Source: Zea mays
Lineage: Eukaryota; Streptophyta; Magnoliopsida; Poales; Poaceae
Assembly: GCF_902167145.1 (NCBI RefSeq)
Contig: NC_050101.1
Coordinates: 115,349,789-115,413,788 of the forward strand
Length of the DNA stretch: 64,000 nt
Reading direction: 5' to 3'
Part shown: in pieces, positions 1 through 11,100 of the stretch
Layout of the letters: the number at the start of each line of letters is the position of its first letter
Position numbering within the stretch: position 1 is the stretch's first letter
Program-made: the position numbers and the translations under genes
Notes under the pieces: model-generated
The model's database searches: none
What the model was told of the DNA's origin: nothing
The model's input: the letters and a program-made list of their open reading frames with translations, nothing else

Positions 1-1954
1 CGCTCGTCGATGGGCCCGAGTCGGGGGGCACCGAGGTAGTGGCGTGGCCGCGGTGGTGGTAGACGAGCGCGAGGTTAGCGAAGCGAGCCGGGGTCGACGG
101 GGCCGCGCGTGGCGCAGGTGTGGTCGACGGGGCCGTGCGTGGCGCAGGCGTGATCGACGGGGCCGCGCGTGGCTCAGGCGTGGTCGACGTGGCCGCGCGG
201 GGCGCAGGTGGGGTCGACGGGGCCGTGTGTGGTGCGGGAATGGGTGCAAGCGGTGGCGTCGTGGCCGCACGAGGTACAGGTAACGGCGCAAGGCGGGGCG
301 CCGGGGGTGGGGGGTGAACCGGATCGGACTCGAGGAGTGAGTCGAGATCGGTGGGTGGGGTAGAGCCTGCAAGGGGAAACACATCTTCGTCGAAGACGAC
401 ATGACGAGAGATGATGATGCGGTGGGAGGTGAGGTCCAGGCACCGATACCCCTTGTGGTCAGGGGAGTAGCCGAGGAAGAGGCAGCGAGTGGAGCGAGGG
501 GAAAGCTTGTTAGGAGCAGTAGCGGAAATGTTAGGGTAGCAGGCACAGCCGAACACGCGTAGGTGGTCGTAGGAGGGAGCTGTGCCGTACAGGGCAAAGT
601 GAGGTGTAGGGTGGCTCACCGCCTTCGAGGGAAGACGGTTGAGGAGATGCGTGGCGGTATGAAGGGCCTCTGCCCAGTAGGTGGCAGAGAGACACGCCTG
701 AAAGAGGAGGCAGCAGATCATATTGGTGGTGGTGCGAATCATGCGCTCGGCCCGGCCGTTCTGAGCAGAGGTGTAGGGACACGAGAGACGCAATTGGACG
801 CCGTGAGTGAGGAAGAAAGAGCGGGAGGCATTGTTGTCGAACTTGTGGCCATTGTCGCACTGTAGGGCACGGACCGGGCGCCGAAACTAGGTGGATACCC
901 AGGCAAAGAAGTGAGTGAGGGTGGTAAACGTGTCGGACTTCAGCCGAAGGGGGAAAGTCCAAAGGAAATGGGAGTAGTCATCCAGAATGACCAGGTAGTA
1001 TTTGTAGCCGGAGAGGCTAAGGACAGGAGACGTCCAGAGATCACACTGGATAAGATCAAAGGCCTGAACAGCCCTGGACGTGGAAGTAGAAAAAGGAAGA
1101 CGAGAGTGACGGTCGAGCTGACAAGCATGACAGAGGCGCTCAGAAGAGCCCCGAGTGTATGATATGTCAAAGTGGCCGGAAAGCTGGGACATGACGTCAG
1201 GTCCAGGGTGCTCGAGGCGACGATGCCAGATGGTGGAGGAGGTGATGGTAGTAGCAAGAGCATGTGATTTGGTGGTAGTAGTAAGTGCAGGAGATGAGGC
1301 TACTCTGGTGTGGGGAGTGGAGGGCAAGTGAAGAGAATAGAGGGGGGTCGGAGCTGTCACAGCGAGCGAGTCCATAGAGCACTGGTTGTCACTAGTGAAG
1401 CGACGAACCGAGAGGAGGGGATGAGTCAGTCTGGGAGCAACAAGGACGTCGTTAAGGCAGAATGGTCCTAGAAGAACCGATGTACCGACAGAGGTGACCG
1501 GGAGGGTGGAACCATTGCCGACGACGATGGAGGAAGGATGTGAGGGGTGGGGTGGATGGGAGTGGAGTAACGAACTAGTGGTGGGGGTAGTGTGGAAGGA
1601 GGCCCCGGAGTCAACCACCCAATCGGTGGTGGGAGGGGGAGATGGTGGTGGCGAAGGTACGGTGTGAGCGGAGAGGGCCAATGAGGGTGCCTCGATAGAG
1701 GCACTAGGAAGGGAGGGAGATGACACGGGCTCAACCGCAAGGGAGGCGATCGCAGTATGTGGGAAGACAAGCGGTCCAGACACGTGACGGCCCGCTTGAG
1801 GGTGGACCTCGACGCAGTCCCGGAGAATAGGGTTCCAGACTGGATCGAAGGACACGAACATGCCCCGGATGAGCTGGCCGTCGTGGAGGAGGACACGCAC
1901 AGGCACGAGAGCGGCTGGCGAGGTAAAGCTCATGTAAGGTGGGGGTGACGCCAT
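1..1954 (-). pseudogene. Copia polyprotein with an N-terminal Sm-like domain, protease and integrase; one amber stop
   Basis: The chosen start is the ATG at 1954, in the context GGTTCCATGG. Residues about 15-75 fit an Sm/LSm fold: Sm1 pattern VRVLLHDGQLIRGMF, then FD, N, L and E at the expected spacing, then an Sm2-like GPLVFPHTAIASLAV in which the usual Arg-Gly is Pro-His. The protease motif WVVDSGASFH lies near 1610. GAG-pre-integrase (WHRRLEHPG) is followed by integrase with the D, D and E residues in LIQCDLW, LQCDNG and NGRAER. A TAG at 889-887 interrupts integrase; the frame stays open on both sides, so a single C-to-T change of a CAG codon is likely. After integrase comes a proline/arginine-rich linker with 30-bp repeats. 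The element is probably inactive. Sm assignment is by eye; PR and IN are secure. Confidence 0.75.
91..240. repeat. 30-bp tandem repeat in the integrase-RT linker
   Basis: Five imperfect 30-bp units, each with a core like gtcgacggggccg, begin near 93, 123, 153, 183 and 213. The period is a multiple of three, so the minus-strand frame gains ten-residue Arg/Pro/His-rich repeats without frameshift. Confidence 0.8.
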
Positions 1955-2832
1955 GGAACCGGTGTGGGTGGAGACAACGAGGTGGGCCGTCAAGAATGGA
2001 GAATGGAGCACGCAGCCACAAGGATCGGGTCGGGCGATGTGGCTAGGAGCAGAGGCCGACAGCGCCCGGCGGCTAGGGAAGAGGGGGTCGCGGTGGGGAG
2101 CCCTCGCGTCAGGGAGAAGGGCGGCTGGGGACCAGCGGCCGACGGGAACGAGGGGAGGAGGCCGGGTGAAGCGCCCGAACCCTAGCAGAAGAAGCAGAGC
2201 GCCGCAGCGAGGCCAACGGCAGTGCACCCGCGGCCTAGCACGGCGACGGGAGGGAGCAGAGGGATAGGGGGGCGCGCTCCGGCGGAGCAGGGGAGATGGT
2301 GGTGTCCGCGCCTGCCTGTCGCGGATGCAGGGGTGGCTGCTAGCGCAACCAGCAAGCCCCAACGACGTGCGCGTCTGCAGTGGGACGGCGGCAGCAGCGC
2401 CACCCGCGCCTGCACACGAGCGGCGGTGGAAGTGACGCCCGCGCTTGGTCCCAAGCGGTCGTGGCAGCAGCACCCGTGCATATGCGGATCTACTCCAGGG
2501 ACCCACGTGCTTGAGCGTCCAGGAAGCAGAGGGGCAGGGGCAGCGGCCGGGGCAAGGGGAAGGGCCGGCGGCGGCTGGAGGGAGGAGAGGGCTGGGCTGG
2601 CGGCGCCGGAGAGGTGGCACTGCAGGCTGCTGCACGGCGGCGGGTCCTGCGCGCCTGGGACGGCAGGGGCACGAGGAAGGAGGCCGGCGCGCAGGAGCGC
2701 GGCCCAGGCAGCCGACGGTGGGGTGGCCGGCAGCGCGAGGAAGAAAGGAGGGGGTCACGGGAGGGGTCGGCGGCCGACGGCTGGGGGGTTGGGGAAGCCG
2801 ACGGCTGTGGGTGGGAGAAGAGAGATGAAAGT
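1955..2832 (-). other. GC-rich leader between primer-binding site and polyprotein start
   Basis: About 880 bp where Gag would normally be. The sequence is very GC-rich and open in several frames on both strands, but none of the translations resembles Gag. Long arginine-, proline- and alanine-rich frames here are composition effects. It could be a captured 5' untranslated or promoter region of a host gene, which would fit the Sm-like domain that follows. This is inference. Confidence 0.45.
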
Positions 2833-2845
2833 GGCTCTGGTACCA
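2833..2845 (-). promoter_or_regulatory. primer-binding site (initiator tRNA-Met type)
   Basis: The minus strand reads TGGTACCAGAGCC directly downstream of the LTR. This is the usual plant Copia primer-binding site for initiator methionine tRNA, with one change (TACC for TATC). Confidence 0.75.
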
Positions 2846-2848
2846 AGT

Positions 2849-2986
2849 TGGAGAATGAAAACGTTAACCCTAATTAGGGTTGGGTGTGGTATTGATAGAC
2901 TTAGGTAATTAGGCCTAGCCCATTACAAAGGGGTGAGATGGTAATTACATGGGAAAGACCCCAAACCCTAGACGGGTATTCTAACA
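2849..2986 (-). repeat. 5' LTR (138 bp) of the first Copia element
   Basis: On the minus strand it starts TGTTAGAATACC at 2986 and ends TTCTCCA at 2849, four bases before the primer-binding site. Its 138-bp length is the same as the LTR at 9132-9269, but the two sequences share only the ends and some short blocks, so they are different families. Confidence 0.8.
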
Positions 2987-3298
2987 AATACGACTAATAC
3001 ACTAGTGCATGCAAGCACCAATGGGTAAGAGATGTTCTAACTAAACAAAAAACTAGGCCTAAACCTAAAGCAAGAGCTATAAGAAACGATCTAACTAACC
3101 TAAGCACCTCACAAAGAACATACACTAATCGTTGAGTGATTATTTGAGCACTTGGGTCCCTAGAACTACTAGAGATGAGCCTTATTTCTTTCCATATTTT
3201 ACTGAGCTCTCACACTACTCAAATGGTTGATTGGGATCCTATTTATAGCCCCATGGAGAGATTTTGTTGTTGCACTCTCAATCCAGCAAGTGCATCGT
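2987..3298. other. no gene seen
   Basis: AT-rich single-copy-looking sequence beside the Copia LTR. No coding potential or clear repeat was recognised. Confidence 0.5.
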
Positions 3299-3747
3299 CT
3301 AGGGATGGCAACGAGTTTGAAACCCACGGGTACATGGTTTGCAAACTCATACCCTCGAGGTAAATACTAAAATCGCACATGTTACCTACGATGTGTACAA
3401 TGGCACTCGTACCCACTACCCGCGAGTACACCAGTGGACACATAATTATACATATATTTCGCCTATACATACTTATACGTATATACAAATACACACACAT
3501 ATATATACAATATATATTATACATATATTTATTATAAAATTGCATATACATATTATATATATATCTAATGTGGGTATGCGGGTTCGGGGCACAGGTACAA
3601 CTTTTTTATACCTGTGATAAAAAAGTGGTCGGGTTGAGAATCAAACCCGCATCCATGCTCGTGAGTATAAACACACACACAAACCCGCACCCTATAGGGT
3701 TTTTACTCACGGGCACACGGGTAAAATGTGCTTGTTGCCACCCTTAG
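3299..3747. mobile_element. candidate non-autonomous hAT-like DNA transposon
   Basis: The left end CTAGGGATGGCAACGAG (3299-3315) and the reverse complement of the right end, CTAAGGGTGGCAACAAG (3747-3731), form imperfect 17-bp terminal inverted repeats. The inside holds Gly/Thr-type text around acccacgggtac and an AT-rich tata tract (3480-3570). The gggatggcaac end type is common in plant hAT-like short elements. I could not find a clear 8-bp target duplication, so the class is tentative. Confidence 0.5.
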
Positions 3748-5175
3748 AACCGTTGGACCAATGTGTTAGTGTACGACACCTCCCAATGTCACAATGTCAA
3801 CACTATATTGGCACTAGCCCTTGCCGACCATTAGGGTTGTGCTCTGTGATGCATAGTGCAATGCTTACTATCAGGCTAGTCTGAGTCCTTGTTTCCCTCT
3901 AAAACTTTTCTAGTGACCATTGAATTCTGCCTTCAATGGTCCAACAACCCTTGAACAGGATCAGTTTGACACTCCTATGAGCGTGAACAATGGTCGTATG
4001 GTCTGATACCATTGCCACCACAGGTCTGACACCTCGGTCTGGCGCTCATGTTCATTGTTGGCTAGAGTTAGTTTGGTTGTATAGTCTGATGCCCCACAAG
4101 ATTTAATTCCTTGACTTTGTTTCTTTATGATCTTTGTGTATGACTTGATTCCGTCTTGTGCCTTAGACTTTTGTATGTACTTGAAAGTCTACCATCATGT
4201 CTTTTAATGTCTTGCTTGAGGTGTTGACCATTCAGATCACCACTTTGTCTTTTTCTAAGTCCACTTTGCATCTTTTGAACTATATCCAAAAACATTACCA
4301 AATAATATTAGTACAAATAGTTATATTGATCATCAAATGATAAAACTTAACTATCAATAGACCTTAGACCATTTTCCTTTTTTTCTCGAAAAGCGCAGGA
4401 GAACTACGCTCCATTATATGTTAAGAAGAAAGAAACAATTATATATTAAAAAGAAAGAAACAAAGGTCTATAGATGACCCAAATACAAGACTCTCCTTAT
4501 GGAGGTCTATAGGGAGAATCGACTGTTTGAGATGGTTTTGCAGGTGGCTTTATTGGCATGACATTACCTGGTTGCTAAAGGTGGAGTTCTTGTTGTTAAC
4601 AAGGTACTTCTCTTGTTTGTATAATTTATAGGGAGAACAAATGTCAAATTTGTTCTATGGAGCCTCGCATTTATACAAATGGAATATTTATACAAACAAA
4701 GGTCTATAGGGAGAATCCACTTTGTCTGAGATGGTTTTGTAGGTGGCTTTAATGGCATGACATTACCTGGTTGGTAACATGGCATGACATTCCGTCGACC
4801 CTGACAAAACTTATAAATTCTTTAGCAAAATACAAGTTCAAAAAAATTAAAGTTGACTCCAACGATCTTAATTATTAACAGATCAAGTAGAATTTTTCTT
4901 TATTGTTTTGGTTTGTAACGATTAAGCAAGAATTGTTGATTCTATTAACAATATCAAGAGAAGTACCACTTTTATCCAACAATCAGCAAACTTCTCGGAT
5001 ATCGTGTATGCACAAAGAAAGTTAACATCATATAATCTATCTTCAAAAAAGATATAGAAAACTAACTGCCATTTTTTCCTGAAAGAATCAAGTGCTGTAC
5101 AAAGTTCATCAATTGGAATGAATTACTTTTCGATTGTGCTGTACAAAACCATAAACTAGTGTTAGAACATGTTGA
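3748..5175. other. kinesin 3' flank, no other gene
   Basis: Apart from the repeats at 4381-4775 this stretch holds no coding sequence. The part next to 5175 should contain the 3' untranslated region of the kinesin gene; no single polyadenylation signal stood out. 3760-4350 resembles degraded LTR or transposon sequence but has no clear ends. Confidence 0.5.
4381..4775. repeat. LINE-tail-like sequence and a 70-bp direct repeat
   Basis: 4381-4440 (ttctcgaaaagcgcaggaga, then aagaagaaag) resembles the 3' tail of grass LINEs in reverse. Two direct copies of a roughly 73-bp block (4504-4575 and 4701-4775, both starting ggtctatagggagaatc and ending catgacattacctggttg) lie 197 bp apart with a few differences. 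No gene is present. Confidence 0.55.
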
Positions 5176-8100
5176 TCAAACTTGACTTATGTCCATCTCT
5201 TCGAAGTCATGGACGTCCTTGGTACAGATATTGTTTGTGTTGTGATTCTCCCTGCAGACACGGCAAAAAACGAACAGAATATTTATATTAGTTTATAATA
5301 ATGCACATCATGTCTTGAAAACTTATCTGACTCAGAACACATGTAAATTCCAGATATTAATTTAGATAACAAAATAAAGCAATAATATAAATTCGCTGGT
5401 AGGTGTAATTCAATAAGACAATAACAAATTCATTTGAAACTAAGCCATTGGTAGTGCAAATGACGGTGTAATGTATATGTACCCATAACTCATCAGTTTG
5501 TAACTGTGTTAGCTCATTGCCACTTTAAATGCATTTAAAACTTCTTTACACGCTTGGTAAACTTGTTTGGTAGTCAGTGAGTCAGATCAAACATTTTTGG
5601 AACTGAGTTTACTATATTCTGCAACAGGTACAAATTCCCATTGGTAACCTGTCAAGTGTTGGAGTAACTAGTAACCAAAGGTCATGGTAACACCTGTTTT
5701 AGCTTACTAGCCTTATCCTTTTTTGCACCTTCCACAGAAAAAGAAAATGACACTGAATATTTTCAAGATTGATAGTTAAAACTTATGGAAATTTTTGTAC
5801 CTAAAATAGTAAAGAGCTATTTTTTTCTCACTATGTTTGGAGCCACAAAACCTTCGTGACATCACACCACTAAGGCGGGTTCCAGCGCGGGTCGCTACCA
5901 CCCGCTCATGTGGCAGCCTCAACAGTCAGTATCAACCACCGCGGCTCCGTCGCCGATCGGCAAGAGCGCACGGTCGCCAAGGATGTCGACCGGGCATTAA
6001 GGTCGGTACCGACCCCATCACTGGAGTACCAGTCATCACCGACCCGATTGGTCAATATCGATTCCTTGGTGACACGTGACGCTTTCTGATTGGTTCGTGC
6101 CATTTTGAATTTAAAAAATCCAAAAAATTCAATACAAAATCATGGAATCTATTCGAAAAATAGAGGAGTGTTTGAACTCATTCACACAACTTACACTTTG
6201 AATTTCTCTATCGCCTCACACTCCACTCCCCTCCTTTCATTCAAGTAAAACAGTGTTGAGATGTCTTTGTCAAGTTCGAACATTGACATGACCCAAGACG
6301 AGGTGATCGAGTTGCTGCATCAAACTATAATGCAGCAGATGTCAAATATGGCCTCTGAGTCTTCCATGATGAGAAGATGAAGGAAGCAACATCGGAGCTA
6401 CATCGCCCACGACCGTGTAGCCGCCACGACATGTTGATGCAAGACTACTTCAATGACCCGTGTTGCTCTACTTTCGTCGAAGGTACCGCATGCGGAGGAG
6501 TTCCTACATTCAAATCTTGGAGGTTGGGTGAGTACTCCCCCTACTTCACTCTTAGAACCGATGCACTCAACCACATTAGTTTTTGCCCCCACCAGAAGTG
6601 CACAACTGCCATATGCATGCTTGCGTACGCAGAGTTGTTGACTCCATTAATAAGTACATCAAAATGGAGACAATTTCCACCTTAGAATGCCTCAGACTAT
6701 TCTGTAGAGGTGATATTTCATGTTTTGGCATGAAGTACAGTCGTCGTCTCACTGTTGACGATCTCAGGCGACCGTAAGCTAAGGGGGGGGGGGAAATAGG
6801 GTTTCTTGGTATGATAGGGAGTATAGATTGCATGCATTGGAAGTGGAGGTACTATCCCATTGGATGGAGAGGACAATTTACAAGGACAAACATTGGACCC
6901 CGACCACATGCTCGAGGTGGTTGCCTCATATGACTTGTGGACTTGAATGTGTTGGGGAGAAGGCCAAACGGGACCTCGATCATTAGCTCGTCTAGCTACA
7001 TCTAATCACTTACCATATTTCTCTCCCATGCATGCAGGGTTCATCGAAGGCCATAAGGAATGCTAAAGAGACTTCGTTTCGAGTAAGAACCTTCGACATG
7101 AGACGATGCCTACGACCACCATCCTTCTATCAAATGTTACTGAGGCCTTAGCATCGACCTTGCTAAGGGCTCCCATGAACGAAGGATTTGCCGAAGGCCA
7201 CGAAGACCGTCGGAAGAGACTTCGCCCCTCACAGAGCTAAGCTCTTCAATGTGGGTCGATGCCTACGACCACCACCTCTCTGACATATACAACGAAGGTC
7301 ATAGCGAAGACCTCGCTATGGGCGGAGTCCACCACCCACTAGTTACCTCTCCATGTAGGCAGCGAAGGCCATAGAGAAAATCTCACTATGGACGGAGTCT
7401 GACGCCCACCTGTCAAGCAGGCAAGGGCCTAAGCGGGGAGCACATGAGCAGTATCAAAGACTCACCTTGAAGGCAACCCACACTTAGGGTCGAGGAGAGT
7501 ATCAAGGAGGTATGGGCAAAATGCCCCCCGTAGCTACAGTAGGCCCCATCTATCAATATCAAGCATGTCATTATTCTGGTGTGGGTACATAATTGGGTGC
7601 TTGTATTACTAGGGTTGTAATGGTTCCCATTTACACTGTTGTACAACATATCCTTAGGATGTAGCAGGTAATAACCAAGGACAAACCTTTACTTTGGTAG
7701 GCTACCCCTTGGTTACCCTATAAATATTGTGTCCAGACGAGGTGAGGAGATAGTTGACAAGACATTTGAGAACCACATTTTCATATTTGTCTTGTTGTTG
7801 TGCCCCGTTGTTCCCTTTGTTCGGGTCCCGCTTGTCAGAACTCAACAACATGCTTATTTTAGGGTGGCAGGGTCGGGCAGTGACATGAACATGCTCAACC
7901 ATTCGTCGTTCTTCACTGATGTGCTCAAGGGTGAACTTCACAGTGAGAGGTCACAAGTACAACCAAGGACACTATATCACCGATGGCATGTACCCTCAGT
8001 GGCCGGTGTTTGTGAAGGCAATTCCCCTCCCATGGACTACGAAGAAGCAGATGCTTGTTGTATGCCAAGAGGGTACACAGAAGGATGTAGATTTCATATT

Positions 8101-11100
8101 GTCGCTACCCCAAGTCGTTCCTTTTTCTATCAAGTACTCAGTGTAATCATGCATGAATGTATCATTCTACACAATCATTGAGGATGAGCATGGAGGATCA
8201 TACGACGTGGACGACTATGAGATAGTTGAGTCTTTCGTTGCAGCACCAATCGTCACCCTCGAAGCATCGACCAGCTTTGTAGCTATCCTTCAACATGAGG
8301 CCACAATCCATGTAAGCTCAGTGCATGATCTAACTCTAAAATGATTTAATAGAGCATATTTGAGGTATGTACCATGAGAATTAGTTTTTATTTATATGAG
8401 GTATGTACTTTAAATTTTTTTCAATTAATGTAAGTTTATTTGTTTTATACATTGTGTAACTTTTATTTTTTGAAGTAATGTTGTTATGACTGGAGTACAA
8501 AGACGAAGGCCATAAGCCTAGTATATAGTACTCTGGATCAGATTACTATTTTAGATTAGATTGGATTAGTATTTCAGATTAGATTGGATCTATAGATAAG
8601 ATCTTCAGATTAGTTAGATGGATAAGATTGCCTTCTCAGATAAGGGAATATGATTAGATTAGATCCCCTTAAGGGAACAATAAGTAGTTTGTACACATAC
8701 CTATTGGAATTAAGCAATTGCAACTTATCTGTTGTCGGCTTCCCCTTAGAAAGCTGGGAATTCCCTTGTCCCTCATTTTCACCTGAGGTTATGGCGCCTA
8801 AGCGCCACCAGTAGCTCTCAGGTGATCGCCAGCCATCTCCTCAACCCTACTCCCTGCGCTATATCCCACTAATCTAGGAATTCCCTTGCCTTCTCAGATA
8901 ACGCCAACGCGGTCTACCTCTCCACCAATCCCGTGCAACATCAGCACACGAAGCACGTGGAGATCGACCTACACTTCATCCGCGAGCGCGTCGCCCCCGG
9001 TGACGTTCACAGTCTCAAAGTTCCGACCACGTCACAGTTCGCTGACATCTTCACCAAGAGGTTGTCGTCGAGTGTTTTCACCAAGTTTCGATCCAGTCTC
9101 AACATCTGTACATGAGTTGAGACTGCGAGGGTGTTAGAACCTTGTTAGGGTTTTGGCTTAGTCCTCTTGTATTTACCTATATACCCCTGTGTAATAGTCC
9201 TGACCTACTTCTACTTGGTCTATTTAATACATCTCCCAACCCTGAATGAGGTTAGGGTTTCCCATTCCAACTGAACACATGGACTTGCACTTTAGCTTAC
9301 CTGGGGATCTAAGGGCTGGAGGATCTCTTAGTTTAGGCCACAAGGAAGTTTGAGCTAGTTTGGGTACTGTTGTCTTCTGAACTCGGGTGGCCACCTTGGA
9401 CCTGTATGATTAAGAAAATGTGCGTATAAATAAGGAAGTAGTTAAAACAAAAGGCCAACCAAACAAACAGAGCTAGCCAATATCTGCACCCAGTCACCTG
9501 ATCTTATAACATGAATGCTTCCACTCAATGTTAATTATATGTAATTTAGATTGAAAAGAAAGGATAGTCCTAAGGAAACATATTTATATCATGAAATCAT
9601 AATTGTATGAATTTTTACTGAAAAGATGAGAGGACTTACAACTGATCATTTGGAATTTTTCGTGCACTCTCTTGTTCTTTCAGAGTGCTAGGTATGTTTT
9701 CCTGCTCCTGAAAACGTGTCAACTCAACTATACTGCTTACTGAAACATCCGTCTCTGTACCCATGGAAAGACCACTATCTGATATATCACTTAATCTCTC
9801 TTCTGAATCAGCATAGTCAAAGCAAACAAGCTCAGGGTCAGCAGAATTCTGACCCATTTCACCAATAGAGAGCTTCGGAAGACCCATAATCCCCCTACGT
9901 GGTAGGATATCATCAACAGACTGCATAGAACCAGATTCAGAGTGCCTGTCACTGGTGTCAGAGAAGGTATCAGACCCAGCTCTACTGGCAATGCTCATTG
10001 CCTTTCCACTTGATACTGTCCTTCTATGTTGGATTTTGCTTCCTAAATTAGATATGCCTGGGGACGACGACGAATGTTTCAATGGGGAATCTGCACGTTT
10101 TGCAGTCCTGACCCTTGGAGTTTGCGTCTTGAGTTGTTGTAATCTGTTAATTTCGTCATCTTTCTTTGCCATTTTATGTTTGAGCAGTGAGAGCTGAGGA
10201 GTGGAAAGGATATTACAAATAACAAAAAATTATGTCTAACACTGGTGATGAGAAGAATGATATAAACAATTTTGCATCCAATTCGAAATAAAAATCTCTA
10301 ATTAAGTCTCACCCATTGGATAATACAGAAAATAAACATTGGTAATCCATATCTACTGCCATGTATGAATAAGGGATCGGCAAAAGGAAAACAATAGTTT
10401 ATCACCTGTTCCATAAATTCTCTAATATCTTTGCCTTCTTTATTCGCCTTTGAGGCACCTAGCTCCACTCCAGAAACCCTTTCAGCAAACTTCAAAGTAC
10501 TTAAAGTCTCCGAATAAGATGAGACATCTGGGTTGATCTGCACAAACATCAAGGTTTTTGCATGGCCGCCTGCAGATGAAAAATATTAGATAACTGATAA
10601 CATGTAAATAGTATATAGAACAATCAGCAATGGTAAGCACCCAAAGAACTCTGTAGGACTTGTGTAAGTTTGCTGTTCCGGTAGGGTACATGAGCATTCT
10701 TCTGCGGTAGAGAAAATATGACGTCTCCAAGAGCGGACAAAGATTTGTTTATGTGTTGTGCTTCTTTAAGTCTATTGCCTGTAACAGAAGATCGGTCCAC
10801 TCTCTCACTCCCAGCAAGATCAACAAGATGTAGTGCACCACACAGAGTAGCTCCTGTTTTCAAATCTACACCTCGAATGTGTATGGTAACAATACTGCAG
10901 AAGTAATCAAAGTATCTCTATTTTAAAATAATCATAATAAATAATGTAACTAGATTATGGGACATGAAAATAAACCTGTGAGATCTGCTGCTTCTTTCAT
11001 TCAACATTGTCGAACCCACTGCTCTGTTTGCATGTCCTATTCTCATTAACTCAATAACATCGGATGTTGAATTAACAGGATGCACCGTTGCATCAGGAAC

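Larger units (their letters stand above)
1..2986 (-). mobile_element. Copia LTR retrotransposon, 5' part (truncated by window edge)
   Basis: A minus-strand Copia element. Reading from 2986 leftward it shows an LTR beginning TGTTAGAA (2849-2986), a primer-binding site TGGTACCAGAGCC (2845-2833), a GC-rich leader, then protease, GAG-pre-integrase and integrase domains. Reverse transcriptase and RNase H would lie left of base 1. The bases right of the LTR (2987-2991, aatac) are the candidate target-site duplication, but the other copy is outside the window. No UBN2-type Gag and no zinc knuckle is visible between LTR and protease, which is unusual for Copia. The order PR-IN and the short LTR make the class assignment secure; the family name is not known. 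Confidence 0.88.
5252..9639 (-). other. last kinesin intron (4.4 kb) filled with transposons
   Basis: The donor is GTAAGT at 9639-9634 and the acceptor CTGCAG ends at 5252. The exon before leaves two bases (TT) and the exon after supplies one (G), completing a Leu codon. Inside lie a PIF/Harbinger relic, a solo LTR and a Copia 3' end, all on the plus strand, opposite to the gene. Part of the intron (5260-5830) shows no feature. Confidence 0.8.

Noticed and set aside
44..443. Several overlapping GC-rich frames on both strands
   Set aside because: They overlie the 30-bp tandem repeat of the Copia linker; only the minus frame continuing integrase is meaningful.
2182..2908. Long plus- and minus-strand frames rich in Arg, Gly and Ala
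   Set aside because: Composition effect in a GC-rich leader; no family resemblance and mutually overlapping.
7729..8181. A 150-codon plus-strand frame
   Set aside because: It crosses the boundary between the solo LTR and the Harbinger relic, so it is a chance chimera.
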